A stretch of 63,361 nt of DNA from an uncultured Acidobacteriia bacterium. GTDB lineage: Bacteria > Acidobacteriota > Terriglobia > Bryobacterales > Bryobacteraceae. A program made the translations under genes and the position numbers. Below, in pieces: positions 6,588-16,337 of this stretch (position 1 is its first letter; each line of letters starts with the position of its first letter). The notes beneath the pieces were generated by a model that was not told the DNA's origin, ran no database searches, and saw only the letters and a program-made list of their open reading frames with translations. The DNA lies in the NCBI GenBank assembly GCA_903925015.1, contig CAIYDY010000309.1:1-63361 (forward strand). The letters are read 5' to 3'.

Positions 6588-9500
6588 TTGAGCAATCCGG
6601 CCCCCGAATCGGGCTCCGTAGCCGTAGTAGCCGAAAAGCCCTCGGTAGCCCGCGATATCGCCAAAGTCCTCGGAGCCTCCACCAAGGGCGATGGCTATCT
6701 GCATGGCAATGGATACATCGTCACGTGGGCCATCGGTCACCTGGCTTCACTGGCCCAGCCGCACGAAATCCGCCCCGAGTGGAAGTATTGGCGGCGGGAA
6801 ACACTCCCGATGTTGCCCGGCGCATGGCCTCTGGTGGTCTACGACAAGACAAAGGACCAGTTCGAGACTGTTCGTCGCATCCTCCAATCGCCCAAAGTCG
6901 CGCGGGTGATTTGCGCGACTGACGCCGGTCGCGAGGGCGAACTGATTTTCCGATACATCTATGAGGCTGCCGGATGTTCGAAACCTTTCTCGCGCCTCTG
7001 GATCTCCTCCCTGACGCCGGAGGCAATCCGGAAAGGCTTCGACGCCATCAAGCCGGGCCGCGACTACGACCCCCTCGCGGACGCGGCCCGCGGTCGCAGC
7101 AGGGCCGACTGGCTGGTCGGCATGAATCTGTCCCGAGCCTATGCACTGGCCTACGGCGGCGAGCTGAGCGTGGGACGGGTCCAGACCCCGACCCTGGCAA
7201 TGCTGGTCGAACGCGAGTTAGCAATTCGCGCATTTGTACCCGAGGATTATCTCGAAGTCCAGGCAAAATTTCGTCCCACAGGCTTCCCAAAAGCGGAGGA
7301 ATATTGGGGAACATGGTTCGCGGACCTTCAGGATATCCAAAAATCCACGCGTCTGCCTCCCGACGGTGACGAAGCCAAGAAAATTGTCGCGCGGGTCAAG
7401 TCCGGCCAAGCAGTCATCGAGTCGCTCAAGGCCGAGCAACAGCGGATGCCGGCTCCCGCGCTTTACGACCTGACCGAACTCCAGCGCCATGGAAACCGGC
7501 TATTCGGTTTCAGCGCCCAGCGCACACTGGACATCGCCCAGGAGCTCTACGAGCGTTATAAGCTCATCAGCTACCCCAGGACCGATAGTCGTCATCTCTC
7601 GTCCGACGTTGCAGCGACATTGCCGCAGGTGGTGGCCGCCATTTCGCCCAACTACAAGGACTCGATCGCACCCGAAACGGGCCACCGTCCGCTAGGGAAA
7701 AGATTCGTGGACGATGCCAAGGTCTCCGACCACCACGCCATCATCCCGACCAATGTTTCCGCCTCGCGCGCCAATCTGCCGCAGGACGAAGCGCGCATCT
7801 ACGACCTGATTTGCCGTCGGCTCCTCGCGGCGTGGCACCCGGAGCACATTTGGTCCATCACCACGGTGATCACAGCCGTTGTCAGCGGGTCGGTCACGGA
7901 CCGGTTCCAATCGCAGGGAAAAACCATCCAGCAAGTCGGGTGGAAAATTCTCGACATCCAGACGTCGAAGCCACAGGCAGCAAAGGGGTCCAAGAAAGGC
8001 AAAAAAGCTGCTGAGGGCGATGCCGGGGACGGTTCCGGAGACGACCAGGCACTACCCGCCAACTTGGAAACCGGCCAGCCCCAGGATGTGCTCGAAGCGC
8101 AGTCGGTGCGCAAAAAGACGCGGGCGCCGAAGCGTTTCAACGAGGCGTCCCTGCTGACTGCAATGGAAACGGCGGGCAAGACCCTCGACGAAAAGGAATT
8201 GTCCGATGCCATGAAGGACAACGGGCTCGGCACCCCCGCCACGCGGGCGGCAATCATAGAAACGCTGCTGAAACGCGAGTACATCAGTCGCGACGGCAAG
8301 AACTTGCTGGCGACCGACAAGGGCGTCCATTTGATCGAGGTCGTCCATCCCGAGGTCAAGAGTCCGGCTATGACCGGACAATGGGAGGCCCGATTGAAGC
8401 GGATTGAGCGCGGACAAGCCGAACTGGGCCCGTTTATCGGCGGCATTGAGGACTACGTGCGGGACGTTGTTGGAAAAGTGGGGCAGCTTCCCCTTGCGCC
8501 CCGCACGGGTGCACCGGTTCGGTCGGCGGAGTTGGTTGGAGCACCGGTCGGGGCCAACAAATCTGTGCGTGGCTCCGTTCCAAAGGAGCCACCTGCGGCC
8601 TCCGGGACACCGCCGCACGTACCAGCCCCGCTGGGAGGCACTTCGATGCCACCCCAGATCGTAGCCGAGCCCGGCGAGCTCTTGGAGGGATTGCTGCACA
8701 GGGCGTTCGGGTTTCCCAATTTCCGGGCCAACCAAGAGGAGGTCTGCCGAACGCTGATCGAAGGCCGGGACGTGGTGCTGGTGATGCCGACCGGAGCCGG
8801 AAAATCACTTTGTTACCAGTTGCCTGGACTTGCCCGCGGCGGTACAACCCTGGTGATCAGTCCGTTGATCGCGCTTATGGAGGACCAGTCGACCAGGTTG
8901 CGGCAATTGGGGTTCGCTGTGGCCTGCATCCATTCGGGCCGGGACAGGGCAGCATCGCGACAAGTGTGCGTCGATTACCTGAACGGCAACCTCCAGTTCC
9001 TTTTCATCGCGCCGGAGCGGCTCAGGGTGCCGGGTTTCATCGAAATGCTGGCACGCCGGAAGCCTTCCCTCGTCGCCGTCGACGAGGCGCACTGCATCTC
9101 CCAATGGGGGCACGATTTCCGTCCGGACTACAGGCTCCTCGGCGCGTCGCTCGAACAACTCAGGCCTGCCCCATGCGCGGCGCTGACGGCCACAGCCACC
9201 ACAACGGTACAACGCGACATCGAAGTCCAGTTGGGCCTCGATACTCCCGCAAGCTTCATCCATGGATTCCGTCGCTCCAACATCGCTATCGAGGTGGTGG
9301 AAACCAGTCCGTCCATGCGGCCTGGATTGGCTCAGGAACTTCTTCGGGACCCCGAGCGTCGGCCGGCCATTATCTACACCCCGAGCCGCAAACAGGCCGA
9401 AAGCGTTGCCGCACTCTTGAAAAATGACTACCCCGTCGCCGCGTACCATGCCGGCTTGGACGCCGAGCGACGCCAACGGGTCCAGACCGGATTCCTGACT

Positions 9501-10715
9501 GGGAAAATCGAAGTAATCGTCGCGACCATTGCGTTTGGCATGGGAATCGACAAGGCCGACATCCGATCAGTCATGCACACGGCGCTTCCCGGAAGCATTG
9601 AGGCCTACTACCAGGAAATAGGGCGCGCCGGACGCGACGGTCTCCCCAGCCGGGCCATCCTGATGCACTCCTACGCCGACCGGCATACGCACGATTTCTT
9701 TTTTGAGCGCGACTATCCGGAACCAAAGGTTCTCGATCAGATCTTTGGACGCCTGACTACGGAGGCGCGCCCGAGGCAATTGGTCGAAGCGGAGACCAAG
9801 CTCGGAGCCGACCTTTTTGAAAAGGCACTGGAAAAGCTTTGGATGCACAGCGGTGCCGTGATCGACTCGGCGGACAACATTACGCGCGGGACAACCGATT
9901 GGCGCGAGTCCTATTCCGCCCAAGGGGACCACAAGCAGCAACAGATCGAGCAAACAATCCGCTTTGCCCAAAGCAGCCAGTGCCGCATGTCCAGCTTGAT
10001 CCAGCACTTCGGGGATACGGCGGACAGCAGGAAGCCCTGCGGGATCTGCGACTTCTGTGCTCCACAGGCCTGCGCGGCGCAGTTGTTCCGGGAGGCTTCG
10101 GTACCGGAGGAGATTATTGCGCGCAAGGTGATCGAAGCGCTGGAGGGGACCCCGCGTTCCATGGGGCGGCTCCACGCGGACTTATGCGGGGCCAACGGAC
10201 TCTCGCGCGACGAGTTTGAGGAAGTGGTGGGTGCTTTGGCCAGAGCAGGCCTCGTCAGACTGACTGATGCCGTGTTTGAGAAGGACGGTAAACAGATACC
10301 GTACCGGAAGGCCTCGCTCACGCGGGATGCGGAATACCTTGACGCCGAAGGTACCTTGGGCCTCACGATCCGTGAGGTCGCACCAGCGCCCAAAACAGGA
10401 CGGAAGAGCGCAAAGGCGGGTACCAAGCCCCATCGGAAGACCAAGCCGGCGGGGAAAATAGTCGAACTACCCGAAGCTGCGGTGGAAAGGGTATTGGGAC
10501 CGGTGGAATTGGCGCTGCGGGAGTGGCGTCGGTCCGTCGCCCAGAAGAAGGGGGTACCCGCTTTCCGGATCATGACAGACCGGGTGCTGACCGCGATCGC
10601 GGAGGAGCAGCCTCGAACTGCAGCGGACCTGCTTTCGATTCCCGGTATCGGGATCAAGGCAGTGGAGCAATTCGGCGCACAAATCTACAGGATCCTGAAC
10701 GAGACCCTGGAATAA
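6588..10715 (+). CDS. Natural fusion of DNA topoisomerase III and RecQ helicase
   Basis: A single 1375-residue frame with two complete enzymes. Residues about 10-632 are a type IA topoisomerase of the TopB class: TOPRIM with 'A-E-K-P-S-V-A-R' and 'T-D-A-G-R-E-G-E', and the catalytic tyrosine about 329 in SYPRTDSRHLSS. A Pro/Ala-rich linker (about 633-688) leads to RecQ: Walker A 'P-T-G-A-G-K-S' (Lys about 739), DEAH box about 832, 'T-A-T-A-T', the helicase motif VI 'Q-E-I-G-R-A-G-R-D-G', then the zinc site with Cys about 1132, 1151, 1154 and 1157. A basic linker and an HRDC domain (about 1306-1375) finish the protein. No stop or frameshift separates the modules. RecQ and Topo III are separate proteins that cooperate in decatenation and double-Holliday-junction dissolution in bacteria and eukaryotes; here they are covalently joined. 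The start is TTG at 6588, 9 bp after the preceding gene. Confidence 0.93.
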   Translation: MSNPAPESGSVAVVAEKPSVARDIAKVLGASTKGDGYLHGNGYIVTWAIGHLASLAQPHEIRPEWKYWRRETLPMLPGAWPLVVYDKTKDQFETVRRILQSPKVARVICATDAGREGELIFRYIYEAAGCSKPFSRLWISSLTPEAIRKGFDAIKPGRDYDPLADAARGRSRADWLVGMNLSRAYALAYGGELSVGRVQTPTLAMLVERELAIRAFVPEDYLEVQAKFRPTGFPKAEEYWGTWFADLQDIQKSTRLPPDGDEAKKIVARVKSGQAVIESLKAEQQRMPAPALYDLTELQRHGNRLFGFSAQRTLDIAQELYERYKLISYPRTDSRHLSSDVAATLPQVVAAISPNYKDSIAPETGHRPLGKRFVDDAKVSDHHAIIPTNVSASRANLPQDEARIYDLICRRLLAAWHPEHIWSITTVITAVVSGSVTDRFQSQGKTIQQVGWKILDIQTSKPQAAKGSKKGKKAAEGDAGDGSGDDQALPANLETGQPQDVLEAQSVRKKTRAPKRFNEASLLTAMETAGKTLDEKELSDAMKDNGLGTPATRAAIIETLLKREYISRDGKNLLATDKGVHLIEVVHPEVKSPAMTGQWEARLKRIERGQAELGPFIGGIEDYVRDVVGKVGQLPLAPRTGAPVRSAELVGAPVGANKSVRGSVPKEPPAASGTPPHVPAPLGGTSMPPQIVAEPGELLEGLLHRAFGFPNFRANQEEVCRTLIEGRDVVLVMPTGAGKSLCYQLPGLARGGTTLVISPLIALMEDQSTRLRQLGFAVACIHSGRDRAASRQVCVDYLNGNLQFLFIAPERLRVPGFIEMLARRKPSLVAVDEAHCISQWGHDFRPDYRLLGASLEQLRPAPCAALTATATTTVQRDIEVQLGLDTPASFIHGFRRSNIAIEVVETSPSMRPGLAQELLRDPERRPAIIYTPSRKQAESVAALLKNDYPVAAYHAGLDAERRQRVQTGFLTGKIEVIVATIAFGMGIDKADIRSVMHTALPGSIEAYYQEIGRAGRDGLPSRAILMHSYADRHTHDFFFERDYPEPKVLDQIFGRLTTEARPRQLVEAETKLGADLFEKALEKLWMHSGAVIDSADNITRGTTDWRESYSAQGDHKQQQIEQTIRFAQSSQCRMSSLIQHFGDTADSRKPCGICDFCAPQACAAQLFREASVPEEIIARKVIEALEGTPRSMGRLHADLCGANGLSRDEFEEVVGALARAGLVRLTDAVFEKDGKQIPYRKASLTRDAEYLDAEGTLGLTIREVAPAPKTGRKSAKAGTKPHRKTKPAGKIVELPEAAVERVLGPVELALREWRRSVAQKKGVPAFRIMTDRVLTAIAEEQPRTAADLLSIPGIGIKAVEQFGAQIYRILNETLE

Positions 10716-10740
10716 ACCGGGGTCCCGTTCGATCCGTTCT

Positions 10741-12954
10741 CTAGCTGCTGAGCGGCTTGTAGTAGCGGCTGTAGTACTTGCCGTAGTACCCGTAGTAGTA
10801 GTAGCGCTCGCTCATGTCGGCGCGGACTTCGTTCAGCGTCAAACCAATCACGTTCGCCCGCAGGCGCTTCAGATTGGAGATCACACTGGCTACCGCGGTC
10901 CTGTCGGTCTGGCCTGCCAGTGCCACCACAACTACCCCATCGACAAGAGCGGCGATCTGGAGGGATTCGGCAAAACCTAGCAAAGGCGGCGCATCGCAAA
11001 CCACCAAATCGTATTCCTGAATCGCCTCGGCGAGGATATGGCGAAGCGTGTCGCCGATACCGTCGGCAGCGCGCCGGGAAGGCGGACCAGCGGGCAATAC
11101 CTGCATGAATGGGAGATTGCTCGGGGTGATTAGCAAATCACGCCAATTTGCCCCGTCGTTGATGACATCCGAGAGGCCCTTGTCGTTGGAAACGCCCAAG
11201 TGGTGGTAGACGCCAGGACGGCGCAAGTCACAGTCGATAACCAGCGTCCGGCGTTTTTGCTGGCTGTGGACCACCGCCAAATGTACGGCGGTTGTGGTCT
11301 TTCCTTCGCGCGGCGTGGCCGACGTCAGCAGCAGGCTGCGGGGGCGTTTGTCAGCATTCGGGAGCAGGATGGAATCCCGAAGGGTGCGCACGGCCTCCTC
11401 GTACGTATTGGCGATGCCGGAGTGGCTGCCAAAGAATTCGCGTCTCTCGCCATCTTTCTTTCCTTGGTTCGGCAACTGCCCGCGCCAAGCTTTCACCACG
11501 GGAAGGGCTCCGAGTACCTCCGTTTGCAATTGGCGCTGGATCACATCGGGATCGCGCAGCGAGTGGTCGAGTCCTTCGGCGATGAAGACCACCGTTATTC
11601 CAAAAATCGTTGACACGAAGAACGCCAGAATCGCGATCATCCTGACATTCGGGTAGACCGGTGTCATGTTTGGGCGTGCCGGGTCTGCCATACGGATCGA
11701 GCTGCCTTGGAAACCGGCATTGATGCCGGCTTCCTTGACCTTTCGGGTCAATTCGTCGTACAGGGTCTTGTCCGCTGTCGCATCGCGCTGCAGAGCCTGG
11801 TACTCCAAGGATTTCGAATTGAGCTGGTCGAATTCCGCCTTGGTGGACGTGACGGCTTCCTGAAGGCTCTTCTCGCGGTCCACGGCTTCCCGGTACTCGG
11901 CATCAACCCGGCTGGCCACAGTGGATTTCATGGCCTCAAACTGCTCCAGAACCTGGGCCTGCCTAACCGCAGCCTTCTTGTATTCCGGGTGGTTGGAGCC
12001 GTACGTGGTCTTGATTGTGGCGAACTTTTCCGCTTCCTCGCTGACGCGGGCGGCTAGTTTTCGGATTTCCTCGCCCTGAAGGGAGGCTTCCAGTGCCTCA
12101 ACCGAGCCGCTATGGACAGACTTGGCGGCAGCTTCCTTGCGGAGGCGGTCCGACTGGGTGTTCGTCCATTCGGTGTTCAGCTGTAAAAGCCTTGCGGAAA
12201 GAATATTGGTTTTTTCGGTCGGGCTGATGATCTTGAGGTCCTTCTCAAATTGGAGAAGCTTCGCCGAAGACCCTTCCATCTTGGCCCTGAGACCCTCCAG
12301 CTGTGCCGCGATAAAGGTTGACTGCTTTTCGGAAGCCTGGAGACGGATTTCAAAGGTCCGATCAATATACGCACGAGCCACCGCGTTGGCCACGTCGGCA
12401 GCCAACACACGGTTCGGGGACCGGTAGCTGATGAGTATGAGAAATGTCTTGGGCGGGCGGGTTACGGTCAGGCCGCCAAGGGCAACAGGTGCCTCGTCAC
12501 GGGCCGCATCCTTGGCATTTTTGGCCGCAGGTTGCAGCTTCAGCTTTTGGACCACAGGGCGGAGAACCGAGTCGGACGTAACCAAGCGCATCTGGGTGGT
12601 CAGAAATGTGTCGGTATCCGCAGCACCCATGTTGCGGCTCGCAGCATTCGACTCCTGGCCCACCACGCCGCTCGGTGCCAAGCGATCCACGTCAATTGTC
12701 GCGGTTGCTTCATAGAGTGGGGTCAGGCGTGACGCGACTGCTATGGCTGAAGCAACCGAAATGCCAACAAACAGCAAAAGCCTCCACTTGTGGCGGCTCA
12801 ACATCCACAAGTAGTGGGAGAGCGGCAGGGCCGTGGATTCAGGCTCCTGCTCGGGACCGTGTGCCTGATAGAACGCAAAACGTTCCATCGGCGACAGGGC
12901 CTGCTGGCTGGATTCAGGCGATTGAACTGCTAGCGCTTGTTTTTCGTTGGACAT
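10741..12954 (-). CDS. Polysaccharide co-polymerase with C-terminal BY-kinase (Wzc-like)
   Basis: A 737-residue inner-membrane protein. It has an N-terminal Wzz domain with a first transmembrane helix around residues 57-80, a long periplasmic coiled-coil region (about 190-400), a second transmembrane helix near 440-465, then a cytoplasmic tyrosine kinase with Walker A 'T-P-R-E-G-K-T-T-T-A' (about 545), Walker A' 'V-I-D-C-D-L-R-R-P' and Walker B 'L-V-V-C-D-A-P-P-L-L'. It ends in a tyrosine-rich tail (nine Tyr between YYYYGYYGKYYSRYY), the autophosphorylation cluster of BY-kinases. Such proteins control chain length and export of capsule or exopolysaccharide. No Wza, Wzy or glycosyltransferase genes adjoin it. 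A TTG at 12957 directly precedes the ATG used here. Confidence 0.9.
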   Translation of the reverse strand: MSNEKQALAVQSPESSQQALSPMERFAFYQAHGPEQEPESTALPLSHYLWMLSRHKWRLLLFVGISVASAIAVASRLTPLYEATATIDVDRLAPSGVVGQESNAASRNMGAADTDTFLTTQMRLVTSDSVLRPVVQKLKLQPAAKNAKDAARDEAPVALGGLTVTRPPKTFLILISYRSPNRVLAADVANAVARAYIDRTFEIRLQASEKQSTFIAAQLEGLRAKMEGSSAKLLQFEKDLKIISPTEKTNILSARLLQLNTEWTNTQSDRLRKEAAAKSVHSGSVEALEASLQGEEIRKLAARVSEEAEKFATIKTTYGSNHPEYKKAAVRQAQVLEQFEAMKSTVASRVDAEYREAVDREKSLQEAVTSTKAEFDQLNSKSLEYQALQRDATADKTLYDELTRKVKEAGINAGFQGSSIRMADPARPNMTPVYPNVRMIAILAFFVSTIFGITVVFIAEGLDHSLRDPDVIQRQLQTEVLGALPVVKAWRGQLPNQGKKDGERREFFGSHSGIANTYEEAVRTLRDSILLPNADKRPRSLLLTSATPREGKTTTAVHLAVVHSQQKRRTLVIDCDLRRPGVYHHLGVSNDKGLSDVINDGANWRDLLITPSNLPFMQVLPAGPPSRRAADGIGDTLRHILAEAIQEYDLVVCDAPPLLGFAESLQIAALVDGVVVVALAGQTDRTAVASVISNLKRLRANVIGLTLNEVRADMSERYYYYGYYGKYYSRYYKPLSS

Positions 12955-13091
12955 CAATTTTTATTTCCGTCAGGCGCGGCTCTGCGGACTGTACAATTAG
13001 CTCCAGTCTATAATTTAGCAGATTCCTATGGAGGAAGTGTCCTGAAACCGGGGGATGTTGCATCGCGCCCCACCCCCGACGAAAATACCCG

Positions 13092-14396
13092 CTAGGCTTG
13101 GGAGACCGCTAGCGCCTGGTCGAAATCCGCGATGATATCCGCGATGTCCTCAATGCCGACCGATACCCGGATGTACTCCGGCTGCACGCCCGCGGAAACC
13201 TGTTCGGCAGCAGTCAGTTGCTGGTGTGTGGTGGAAGCAGGGTGGATCACCAACGTCTTGGCATCCCCGAGGTTCGCCAGGTGGCTCGCCAACTTCACAT
13301 TGTTTATGAATTTGACGCCTGCCGCCGCGCCACCCTTGACGCCGAACCCCACGATGGCACCGGGCCCGCCGGGCACATATTTCCTGGCGTTTTCGTAGTG
13401 CGGATGGCCGGGAAGGCCCGCGTAGTTCACCCACTCGACCGACGGATGTTTCGCCAGCCACTCGGCCAACGCCAAAGCGTTCGACGTGTGGCGCGGCATC
13501 CGCAAATGCAGGGTTTCGATCCCCATCAAGAAGAGGAAGGACGCGAACGGGCTCATGGCGGCACCGGTGTCGCGCAACCAGTGCGTACGCATGTAGATGA
13601 TGTAGGCGATGTTCCCAATCGGCTTCAACGCTTCGGTGAAAACGACACCGTGGTACGAGGGGTCGGGCTCCGTAAACTCCGGCCATTTGGCGGGGTTGTC
13701 CGCCCACTGAAAGTTGCCGCTGTCGACCACAAGACCGCCAACATGTACGCCGTGGCCACCCAGGAACTTGGTGGCCGAATAGATCGTCACGTCCACACCG
13801 TGCTCGAAAGGCTTGAACAACGCGGGGGTCAGCACCGTGTTGTCCATCAACACGGGCAGGCCGTGAGCATGGGCCGTGTCGGAAATAACCTGGAAATCCG
13901 GCACGTCGTTCTTCGGATTGCCGATGGACTCCAGGTACACCAATCGCGTCTTGTCGTCGACAAGGGCATTGATCTCCTCGGGATGGTCCGGATTGAAGAA
14001 ACGGACTTCAATCCCCAGCTGCCGCAACGTCTGGGTGAACAGCGTGTAAGTCCCACCGTACAGGCTGGTGGAGGAGATGATGTTCTGCCCGGAATGGGCG
14101 ATTGTCAAAATCGCGGCGGTCACTGCGGCCGACCCGCTCGCGAAAGCCAAGGCCGCAGCCCCACCCTCAAGCGCCGCGATGCGCTTTTCAAGCACATCGT
14201 TGGTCGGGTTCATGATTCGGGAATAAATAAACCCGAACTCCTTGAGAGCAAAGAGGTTGGCCGCGTGGTCCGTATCGTGGAACACGAAGCTGGTGGTGCT
14301 GTAGATGGGCACCGCGCGGGCACCCGTCGTGGGGTCCGGCTCCTGTCCGGCGTGCAGTGCGAGTGTGCCGAGTCGGCGTTGGGCGGAATCTGACAT
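13092..14396 (-). CDS. metY: O-acetylhomoserine sulfhydrylase (PLP-dependent)
   Basis: A 434-residue Cys/Met-metabolism PLP enzyme. Features in order: '[24 protein letters not shown]' opening, the phosphate-binding 'A-S-G-S-A-A', and the PLP lysine near residue 209 in [11 protein letters not shown]. Length and the insertion pattern fit O-acetylhomoserine sulfhydrylase, which makes homocysteine from O-acetylhomoserine and sulfide, rather than the shorter cystathionine gamma-synthase. The ATG at 14396 has AGGAA just upstream; a longer in-frame reading to 14636 would overlap the divergent DUF3108 gene and is rejected. I see no SAM riboswitch in the 67-bp gap to that gene. Confidence 0.9.
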   Translation of the reverse strand: MSDSAQRRLGTLALHAGQEPDPTTGARAVPIYSTTSFVFHDTDHAANLFALKEFGFIYSRIMNPTNDVLEKRIAALEGGAAALAFASGSAAVTAAILTIAHSGQNIISSTSLYGGTYTLFTQTLRQLGIEVRFFNPDHPEEINALVDDKTRLVYLESIGNPKNDVPDFQVISDTAHAHGLPVLMDNTVLTPALFKPFEHGVDVTIYSATKFLGGHGVHVGGLVVDSGNFQWADNPAKWPEFTEPDPSYHGVVFTEALKPIGNIAYIIYMRTHWLRDTGAAMSPFASFLFLMGIETLHLRMPRHTSNALALAEWLAKHPSVEWVNYAGLPGHPHYENARKYVPGGPGAIVGFGVKGGAAAGVKFINNVKLASHLANLGDAKTLVIHPASTTHQQLTAAEQVSAGVQPEYIRVSVGIEDIADIIADFDQALAVSQA

Positions 14397-14463
14397 TTCC
14401 TGCATCATACGACACGCGGCATACGTATGAGAAACTGACGGCTGAACTACTGACGGGTGAACT

Positions 14464-15240
14464 ATGGCGAAGGCATGCTTGTTACTGGCGATCTGTGCTG
14501 TCTCCGGACTCAACCTGCCTCCGCTGCTGGCGCAATTGCCCACGGTCCCCGAAACATTGAAGTATGCGGTGGAGTGGCGCATGGTCCCGGCCGGTACCGC
14601 GAAGTTGAGCTTCGCGCCCTTGGCACGGACGGGCAATTCCCCATCGCAGCCGGTCAGCGAGGTCCGATTGCATCTGGAATCTGTCGGCCTTGTCTCACGA
14701 CTGTTCCGCGTTGAGGACGACTACACGGCCATGCTGGGCCAGAATCTGTGTGCGCAAAGTGAGCTCGTCACGGCGCGCGAGGGCAACCGCAACAAAGAAA
14801 CCCGTGTCCTGTTCGACCCCCAAGCCCGGAAGGCTACCTGGACCGAGAGGGATCTGGCAAAAAACGCCACATCGATCAAGGACGTGGAAATCCCCGCCTG
14901 CGTGCACGACCTGATCGGGGGCCTGATGCTGCTCCGAACGCTGCGCCTGGAGCCCGGCAAGACCGCCCAGATTCCGCTCAGCGATGGCAAAAAGTTCGTC
15001 CAGGCGCGCGTGGAGGCACAGGAGCGCGAGGATCTGAAAACGGAACTCGGCGTCCTGAAGACCATCAAGTACGAGCTCTTCCTTTTCAACAACGTTCTCT
15101 ACAAGCGCCCCGGCCATTTGCACATCTGGCTGACCGACGACGAGAAGCGGACGCCGGTCCAGTTGCAAGCCCGGATGCAGTTCACCATCGGAACCATCAC
15201 GTTCCGGATTCAGAAACCAGCGGAAACACAACAACCATGA
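14464..15240 (+). CDS. Exported DUF3108 domain-containing protein
   Basis: A 258-residue protein with a signal peptide (hydrophobic core '[13 protein letters not shown]', cleavage probably after LLAQ, about residue 24). The rest matches the DUF3108 pattern: '[19 protein letters not shown]', a central 'V-E-D-D-Y-T-A' and, near the end, '[20 protein letters not shown]'. The family is periplasmic and of unknown function. Its stop overlaps the start of the esterase gene by 4 bp (ATGA), so the two are translationally coupled. Confidence 0.8.
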   Translation: MAKACLLLAICAVSGLNLPPLLAQLPTVPETLKYAVEWRMVPAGTAKLSFAPLARTGNSPSQPVSEVRLHLESVGLVSRLFRVEDDYTAMLGQNLCAQSELVTAREGNRNKETRVLFDPQARKATWTERDLAKNATSIKDVEIPACVHDLIGGLMLLRTLRLEPGKTAQIPLSDGKKFVQARVEAQEREDLKTELGVLKTIKYELFLFNNVLYKRPGHLHIWLTDDEKRTPVQLQARMQFTIGTITFRIQKPAETQQP

Positions 15241-16331
15241 AGAGTCTAGCCGCCAGCTTCCTCGCCCTTGCCATGTTGGCAAGCGCCCAAACCGCCCCGA
15301 AGCCCGCCAACCCGTTGCTAAATGCCAAGGATGCCATCGACTTGGCAACCAAGCTCACGCAATTGATGGAATCGACAGCAACCGCCATCCCGGGTCTGCC
15401 GAGTGCGACGGAATCCCTGCGGCACAGCGCCGAGGAGACAGCAACGGCGATCAAGGTCAAGCCCGCCGATACCGTACTGACCTACCGGCTGCTGAGTCAG
15501 GTCCGAGCCTATGAAGCGCTGACCCGTGCACTTGCAACCCCGGCACCCCTGCCCGCCGTCGCCGCCGACCAATTTGCACAGTTCCGCGAAGGGAGTTTCA
15601 AGCTGCAGGCCCATTTCGACGCATTGCTGGAATCCTCGGTCCGGACCCAGGCAACACGTGACGCCGACCCCAACACCCTCAAGCGATACTCACCGGCCAA
15701 CGCGACCGTTACCCCCAATCCCAGGCTGCCGCGCGTCGTTTTTTACGGCGATTCCATCACGGACGGCTGGCGCTTGAACGAGTACTTTACGGGCCGTGAC
15801 TTCGTCAACCGGGGCATCAGCGGCCAGACCACCACCCAACTGCTTGGCCGGTTCCAGCAGGATGTTGTGGCGCTGCATCCGCGTGTGGTCATTATCCTAA
15901 TTGGAATAAACGACATCGCGAGGGGAATGGTGGCCGGGGCCATCACCGACAACCTCGCCAGCATGGGCGATCTGGCCAAGGCCCATGGAATCACGCCGAT
16001 ATTTTGCACGATTCTTCCGGTAAGCGATTACCACAAAGATGTGGACCCGCGCTACGAGGTAGCAAAATTCCGCCCGCCATCAGTGGTCCTACAGGTAAAC
16101 GCGTGGCTCAAAGAGTACACCAAACGGGAGGGATTCACGTTGGTGGACTACTACGCGGCAGTCGCCGACGCCTCAGGCCAACTACCGGCGGACATGGGCG
16201 ACGACGGCCTACATCCGAATGCGAAGGGCTACAGGGTCATGGCCCCGTTGGCCTTGGGCGCGATCGACAAAGTGCTTGCGGGCGCTCCCGCAGTTGTTCC
16301 GGCGGAGCAGAGGCGCAAGTCGGGGAAGTAG
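15237..16331 (+). CDS. Exported SGNH/GDSL-family hydrolase
   Basis: A 364-residue protein with a signal peptide (ends ASA, about residue 18). An alpha-helical spacer covers residues 25-155, then an SGNH esterase domain (about 165-350). Block I is 'F-Y-G-D-S-I-T-D-G-W' with nucleophile Ser173, block II 'N-R-G-I-S-G-Q', block III 'L-I-G-I-N-D-I', and block V 'D-D-G-L-H-P-N' supplies the Asp and His. These enzymes deacylate carbohydrate or lipid esters; the substrate is not evident. ATGA overlap with the DUF3108 gene implies co-expression. It converges with the kdp operon, leaving only 6 bp between stops. Confidence 0.88.
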   Translation: MKSLAASFLALAMLASAQTAPKPANPLLNAKDAIDLATKLTQLMESTATAIPGLPSATESLRHSAEETATAIKVKPADTVLTYRLLSQVRAYEALTRALATPAPLPAVAADQFAQFREGSFKLQAHFDALLESSVRTQATRDADPNTLKRYSPANATVTPNPRLPRVVFYGDSITDGWRLNEYFTGRDFVNRGISGQTTTQLLGRFQQDVVALHPRVVIILIGINDIARGMVAGAITDNLASMGDLAKAHGITPIFCTILPVSDYHKDVDPRYEVAKFRPPSVVLQVNAWLKEYTKREGFTLVDYYAAVADASGQLPADMGDDGLHPNAKGYRVMAPLALGAIDKVLAGAPAVVPAEQRRKSGK

Positions 16332-16337
16332 TTCAGC

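Noticed and set aside
13218-14393. A 391-codon plus-strand frame
   Set aside because: It is antisense to metY, whose PLP-enzyme motifs are unambiguous.
14397-14463. Possible SAM riboswitch upstream of metY
   Set aside because: The gap to the divergent gene is only 67 bp and shows no SAM-riboswitch-like helices.
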